Positions 58,177-64,000 of a stretch of DNA of 64,000 nt are shown piece by piece. The notes beneath the pieces are model-generated. The model did not search any database, was not told the DNA's origin, and saw only the letters and a list, made by a program, of their open reading frames with translations. The stretch is from Chondrosia reniformis (lineage: Eukaryota > Porifera > Demospongiae > Chondrillida > Chondrillidae). The stretch covers positions 3,038,001 through 3,102,000 of the forward strand of contig OX359194.1 of assembly GCA_947172415.1 (NCBI GenBank), read 5' to 3'. The translations under genes and the position numbers were made by a program. Positions within the stretch are counted from its first letter, which is position 1; every line of letters starts with the position of its first letter.

Positions 58177-59583
58177 TATATGTTCGTACCTAGGTGCTTT
58201 AATCATAGATTTAAAAAAATTGAATGTACGTATTTGAAATCTATTGGTTATGTTGAAATGATCCCCCTATCTAAAGGATATTAGAATTATTACAGTTAAT
58301 AATTGAAACATACATAGTACATATACAAATAGTTAATACTTACTAGTGTATAATGAAAAAATTGCTTCGATTGAAATTAAGATTTTTACTTTCAATCATT
58401 AAATTTACTACTATATGTATTTTTCTATCAATTAACAACTATATTTATTATTTAGGTGGAAACTGATAATACAAGACGAAGTTACCAGCTTGAGTCAGAA
58501 ATCTGAGAATGGGAATAAAAAAATGTTCATTGATTTAGTGCCTAACATATGCATTCTCACTACCAAAACCAAAAGCAGTTCTTTAGGATTTACACAACTT
58601 GGCCTTGGTATAGTAGAAGACAAATCTCAAATGACAGGGAAAGGGTACCCATCTTTAGCTCATGATGGATTGCATAGGACTTGGGTCGAAGCTGATCTGG
58701 TAACTGAGAAAGTGAAAGAGTCACTTGCTGAAGATCAACCTTATTCTGTAGAGAGTGTGTCAAACACTGGTGAAGGTAAGACTAAAGATTCCCCACTTAA
58801 GGTAAAACATCTAAAGCCACAAGCACTCAGCAGTTTTTTTATCCAGACAATATATACGTACATATGCATTAGGTTCAAAATATATACATAGCTTTTAATA
58901 GAAGTGCAGTAGGTTTATACACTTTTCTGTTTTAAAATTATAGATACTTATAGATTCCAAATTGTGCTGAAGGGGTTACCATAATTTACTACATAAACAC
59001 AAAATTCTTCTACACATGTACGTACCTACATACGTATGTCCCTGTGTCTTTTACTATTTAGTATTATCAGATGGACATGAAACTTCTGGTGGATATGATT
59101 CTGTACAAGCTACATCACCAGATAAGGTATGCATGCATATATAATTGCTCTTCTTAGTACAGGAAACCCTCAAGCCGATACTTTCCTACATACGTATGTA
59201 TGAATGTCAGCTAAATTAGTAAATTAAAGCACTTTCTATAATGTGTATAAGTCTTACCTTGGTTTGCACACGGTATAAATGTAATCAAAGGGATTTAAAT
59301 TGTTACAGGATAATTCTTTAACGCTGACATCATCAGCTTCAGGTGATCAAGCTAGTACTGATCCTAGCAGTTCAATAGTTCCTCAGAATGAAGAGGATTA
59401 TTCAGAAGGTACGTAGCACTACTTTAAAAAGTATCTGTACTTTTGTGGTAGATATAATCATGTATACAAGTAATATGAAGTACCAATGTATATACGTATA
59501 CACAATAGTTATACATATACATAGATTTAATTATTATATAGTGTAGCTATGTGTCTACTATATTACATTTCTTTTGTTCTAAG

Positions 59584-60458
59584 GGAGGAGTGCAATGAGT
59601 TGTGCGGATCTTACAGCATGGCTTCAATCTATAGACATGGGAAAGTATACAGAAGTATTCCAAGAAAAAGACATAGATGAAGAAATCTTACTAGAATTAC
59701 TGAAAGATCCTGAAGACTTGAATGAGTTTGGCATGTCAGATAATGATAAAGAAAAGTTAAAACGTCAATTTTGTAAGTTCTAAAATTATACAGTATCACT
59801 CAGTTAATTTATTAGTTATGTATTTAGCTTGATTAATATTAAATAAAAACTTCAGTTTGGTGTAGAAACAAAAAATGGATCCCAATATATACACTTTAAA
59901 TAAGCTCTAGCTTATCAGCTTTATAACACCTACAGTATATTCAGATACGTAGATAGCATGTAAAGGTTACTGTAAGTGCAAGTGTTGACAAGGGAAATCA
60001 ATTTAAGTGCATGGTCATTTTGTTTATGTGCGTAAAATACATGAAGATATATGTAGTCAACCATAACTTACTGATTATATATTTCAAAGTGGTAGCCCTA
60101 GGCAACAGTGTTATTTTTGTTTGAAGATGAATTTAAGTTAGCTCTTCTGTGAGCTTTGAACTTAATAACTTTGTGCATGTTACTTGTTTGTATCAACACA
60201 CTTTACTTTGACTACTTTTTATTGGTGACAGATGGACGTGCAGCAAGTGCCATGACAACAGGAGAGGTACTTGAATGGCTAAAAAAGAATGGTTTTGAAA
60301 AGTATAGCCAATCTTTTGAGAAAGCAAATATTAATGGAGTACGTCTTTTAGAACTAGTGAATGATATGCATTTCCCAGAAGAGTTAGGGGTACATTCAGG
60401 TGTTGATCGAAAATCCCTGAAGACAAAATTCCAAAAACACATTCGTAGTTTGAAATAG
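59584..60458 (+). other. Tandem SAM domains of the duplicate
   Basis: Exons 59584-59772 and 60232-60458 are identical to 24853-25041 and 25501-25727, including phases and stop codon. Confidence 0.8.
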
Positions 60459-61287
60459 TGCTAACATACAGTAACATATTAAGACTGAATATCAGTGTAA
60501 CAGTTTTGAATTTATCGCATTTATGCACTTTTTGTGATTGAAATTAAAGATTCTTACTGAATAAGTTTAAATTACTACATTATATTTTGAATCACAATAT
60601 TAACTTTCAAAATGTATCTGTGTACAGTTTGCAGCTATGTATAATTTGCAATTATGTCATGTGTGTACATATCTGTTTCCATGTGTAAGAATCTATGTTA
60701 TATCCATGGACACACATTTTTGTGGGTAAATGCTTCATGATTGTGAGTATTATATTTGTGAGCTGATATCTATTTGTACATAATCCATGTGTTTAGATAT
60801 ATATATATACTTGTTTGTACATATCCATGTGTCTGTATGCATGCCTCTAATATATATTTAGCATCCATTTATGTATATCCATGTGTATAGGTATCAATAT
60901 ACGTACGTATATATATGTAATTTTGTGTGCATATCTATGTGTAAGTATCCATATGAGCACATCCGTTTGTGTATACATTCATATGTTTAGGTATCCTTAA
61001 TAAGCAAAATGACTAGGAGGCGATCACTAATTGCCAATTTAATAGGATTTCAGTCCCCCCAGCCAAGATTAGACTGTGCATCACTTGGCTGGTTGGAAAA
61101 ATTCACCAAAGAACCACAGGACAGCTATTATAAAATTATAAAGTCACAAATGTAATTAAATGGAAAGTATAATTCATCATTACACATGGTACATGTTGTA
61201 TTCAGAGGGTATTGTGTGACAAATTTATAATTATAGTATGTATATACGTATATATAAAGCATACCATCTGAACTTAAATTTATAATA

Positions 61288-62199
61288 CAGTAAAACCTCT
61301 AATAGCGGACTCTCCGAAAAGCGGACAACCTCTTTACAGCGGACAAATCTTACGCCCCCGATTGACTTTCCCATAGAACTAGTACATTTCGAACCTCCGA
61401 GTAGCGGCACCTCTGAACTCCGGACAACGGACACTGACCAAGCCTCAGACTGATCTCTGACAATATATACTGACCTCCGAAAGCGGACAGTTAAACTAAA
61501 GACGAGACGAAACTAATACGATAAAACGATAATAGTACAGTGAACTAAATTAGCGTAAGTCATACGTAAGTATCTAGCTACATAAAATAGCTACAGATGT
61601 CCAGCGGATCGTACGTGCAGTAGTCTCAAGTGAATTTCGGTTTCGCCCGCTAGCTCATTGCGCTCCTATTTTTTCAACTATTCAAAGGTCGATAAAAGTG
61701 GCCTTAAACCTGATTGGTCTAAGCGAATGATTTATCCATTTGGTAGTTGTTCATTTTAACTGTCCTAAAACCACTCGTACCAAACCATCTAATAGGAAGT
61801 CCTGCTTCTGAGGATCGTGCCCAGCATATCCTTTAAGTTAGTAAACCGTTATGTTAGTAAAATGTTAGTGTTTGTAGCTTTCTATATAACTTGTTGGTGT
61901 GTATTTATTGCATCTCTTGGATCTTGATCATGAGCCATAATATAGTGTCACTATATATGTCATGCGCAAAGTACAGATTCGGACAATCCACAGATTGGCC
62001 TGCGCAAACCGTGGATTAACGCTTTGCGCAGGCCAATCCGTGGACTTTGCGCATGACATATATAACTGGTAGCTAGTTGCTATTACACAATTAGTTGTTT
62101 AGAGGGTGATTGATGGGCCGACCTCCGAGAAGAGGACAACCTCTGAATAAAGGACAAGATGGTGGGTCCGAGCGTGTCCGTTATTCGGAGGTTTCACTG
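61288..62199. mobile_element. TA-flanked inverted-repeat element, second copy
   Basis: Duplicate of 26557-27468, including the inner palindrome (61953-62063). Confidence 0.6.
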
Positions 62200-62394
62200 T
62201 ATATCTATTCAGTTTGAAATCTATTGTGAAGTTACAATATACGTACAATCATAATGAATAATTAATTTTGCAATTTTCCACAAAACCTATAGTATTATAG
62301 CATATGAATCGCAAAGTTAAAGTAAACATTTATCTATATATATATGTTTAATTTCACACAACATATTGTAATTAAACAATCTTATCTGAAAGAG

Positions 62395-64000
62395 TTACAT
62401 AGCCTTAAAATTAGCATAATTATCATAGGAATTGAGATAGGCTTGAAGCATTTCATAGCATAACTTGTACTGTTCCTACATAGAGATAGAGTGGTACTGG
62501 AATTTAAGTGGAAGCTAAATAAAACATGATTTTGATCCCTGATTAATGTTTGATATATGATGGTCATAAATTGAATCAATTATTCCATGAGTATACTGTA
62601 TATACTATGTATAGCTAGCTACTGATGTGGACATAAACTCACCACAGTGGAGACCATATTGGGTCTTTGTACTCTAATTGCTTTGACAGTCTGAAATATG
62701 TCAACTTCCTTTTCACTTTTAACTCTCTCAATCTCAGACATGACAGTAATTAACACTCCAGTACGACCCATGCCATCACTGAAAAAAAAATGTTAAAGCT
62801 GTTATATATCTTTTCTAAGTATATACATGTTTTTAGGAAGTAAATTACACAATGTTAAGTGCACGACTATACATTAATTTCCAATCAGCCATTTTGCCCA
62901 TTTTCAGTGCTTTGGTTATTGAGGAGAACTCACTCGCACATGATGATGACAGGTTTATCAGATCCACTACGCTTCTTCTCTATATCTGCAATCATCCTCA
63001 TTAATGGAGATACCTGTACAGGACCATCAGTCCTCCAGTCACTTGAGTGAAACAAGGTCAACCCCAGAGAACTAGAGTCAGGCTTGAAAACAAGGAAATG
63101 AAAAGATTGCAATTAAAAAACAATTAGATAAAAATGAAGTGCATACAGTATGTATATGTATGTTATAAAACTATACCTTTCGCTTATCTGAAGCAATAAA
63201 ACTGTAAGTCGTGTACCCTTGATTATCATCAGCATGCATTAGATCTACTTTGACAAAGCTGAACTCAGCTGTTCTGACGTTTCCACTTGGCCAAAACTGT
63301 ACATTATGTTCCTCATGGGAAAAGAAAGAATACCTGAAATACACGTTTCATGCAGTTTTTGCCTCACTTTACGTAATTTGTCCAATCTACATATGTATAT
63401 ACACATGATAGGCATAATACCTGCTCCTTCTCATTAGAGTCACAGAGAAAGACAATCACAGAAGTCTGCAACTGCCAGACCACTTCCCAAAAGTCAGTTC
63501 TGGTATGCATCAGAGGGGACTGAGCAGCTATAAAGGCTCGAGTCCTGGAGTGGCTCTATGGTGTGGTGTATATACATAGAGTAGCCATGCTTCACTACAT
63601 TAATTTAATTATATATATAATTTTACAGGTGATTTATATTGTATCATATATATTGGATTGGGTATTGCCTATATATGTATGTATGTATATGTCAAATGAT
63701 ATAACATTTCATTATAATAAGAACAAATTATATACAGTACACACACCAATTACACTAATATATAGGTACGTATATATTACGTATTGCATACAAAACTATT
63801 TTAAAATGTGTATACAGTATATGCACTATATTCAATTAAACTTACATTGATAAAGGAGGCATTGAAATAATCGTGATCATTCTCAGAAGTCCTTCCAGAA
63901 ATATGAAGGTAGTTAAGATAATCTATGTACGTATGCAAGAATGTAGTAATACATATGTTTAATTTCAAATTTAAATGAAAATCATTCCCAGTGAGACTTT
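62395..64000 (-). CDS. Duplicate receptor phosphatase gene, 3' end only (D2 domain), runs off window
   Basis: Exons 63846-63922, 63421-63555, 63177-63333, 62934-63082, 62643-62778 and 62395-62475 are identical to those of the first phosphatase gene and encode the D2 domain with the same MCDDGMGRTG loop and the same stop. Whether D1, the transmembrane segment and the ectodomain are also duplicated cannot be seen here. It converges on the truncated RNF213-like copy exactly as in the first pair. Confidence 0.85.

Larger units (their letters stand above)
50096..60458 (+). pseudogene. 5'-truncated duplicate of the RNF213-like gene (C-terminal third)
   Basis: Contains exons equivalent to 15361-15533 and all later ones up to the stop (for example 50096-50268, 50383-50485, 59584-59772, 60232-60458), with intact splice sites and frames. 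The whole AAA+ region and the first C-terminal exons are absent; upstream lies the repeat zone 45-50 kb with no coding link. It could at most express a C-terminal polypeptide with the SAM pair if a promoter were captured. The only difference from copy 1 that I found, the 4-bp indel, falls in an intron. If the duplication is an assembly artefact this gene does not exist. Confidence 0.8.
50060..64000 (+). repeat. Segmental duplication of ~15330-29269 (direct, nearly identical)
   Basis: The offset is 34735 at the start and 34731 after a 4-bp difference at 15551-15570 / 50281-50299 (copy 1 GCAACACAGTAATTTATAC, copy 2 GCAACAGATTTATAC), then constant to the window end. Every open frame I compared is identical, the 24-bp minisatellite has equal length, and the retroelement and MITEs are shared. 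The left breakpoint is in an ACATA/ACGTA microsatellite in both copies; the right breakpoint is outside the window. Confidence 0.95.

Overview
The window is eukaryotic nuclear DNA. It is AT-rich, with short GT..AG introns and densely split genes whose exon phases join correctly, and its introns are full of TACGTA-rich stretches, short inverted-repeat elements and microsatellites. A sea-sponge (demosponge, Amphimedon-like) genome fits best. That is an inference from base composition, intron size and gene content, not a database match.

Layout. (1) About 584-25727, + strand: the 3' part of a very large RNF213-like gene, which enters the window already inside its AAA+ region. I can follow about 50 exons through two AAA+ modules with recognisable ATPase motifs, a third degenerate module, a long helical C-terminal region and, unusually, two SAM domains at the C-terminus. 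I saw no RING or RZ-type zinc finger. (2) 27664-41833, - strand: a receptor-type protein tyrosine phosphatase with the order Ig-Ig-FN3, Ig-Ig-FN3, FN3, transmembrane segment, active D1 phosphatase domain, divergent D2 domain. Its first exon(s) were not found. The two genes converge tail to tail. (3) About 42-50 kb: a repeat zone without a convincing gene. It holds a decayed retroelement piece, a near-perfect palindrome with arms of about 440 bp, a third copy of the arm, and a ~1 kb unit present twice. (4) About 50060-64000: a second copy of about 15330-29269, identical wherever I compared it except for a 4-bp indel and the edge of the breakpoint. It contains the 3' third of the RNF213-like gene and the 3' end of the phosphatase gene, and it runs off the window. 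It lacks the AAA+ part, so this RNF213 copy is truncated at its 5' end.

The introns hold several inverted-repeat elements. Four have CAGTGGAACC-like ends flanked by TA; others have different termini. There is also a 5'-truncated reverse-transcriptase element with an 8-bp target duplication, a tRNA-like cloverleaf and a 24-bp minisatellite. The most notable points are the SAM-tailed, apparently RING-less RNF213 homologue, the nearly identical 13.9-kb duplication (very recent or an assembly artefact), the divergent D2 catalytic loop of the phosphatase, the expansion of its ectodomain by module and sub-module duplication, and the palindrome zone next to the duplication breakpoint.
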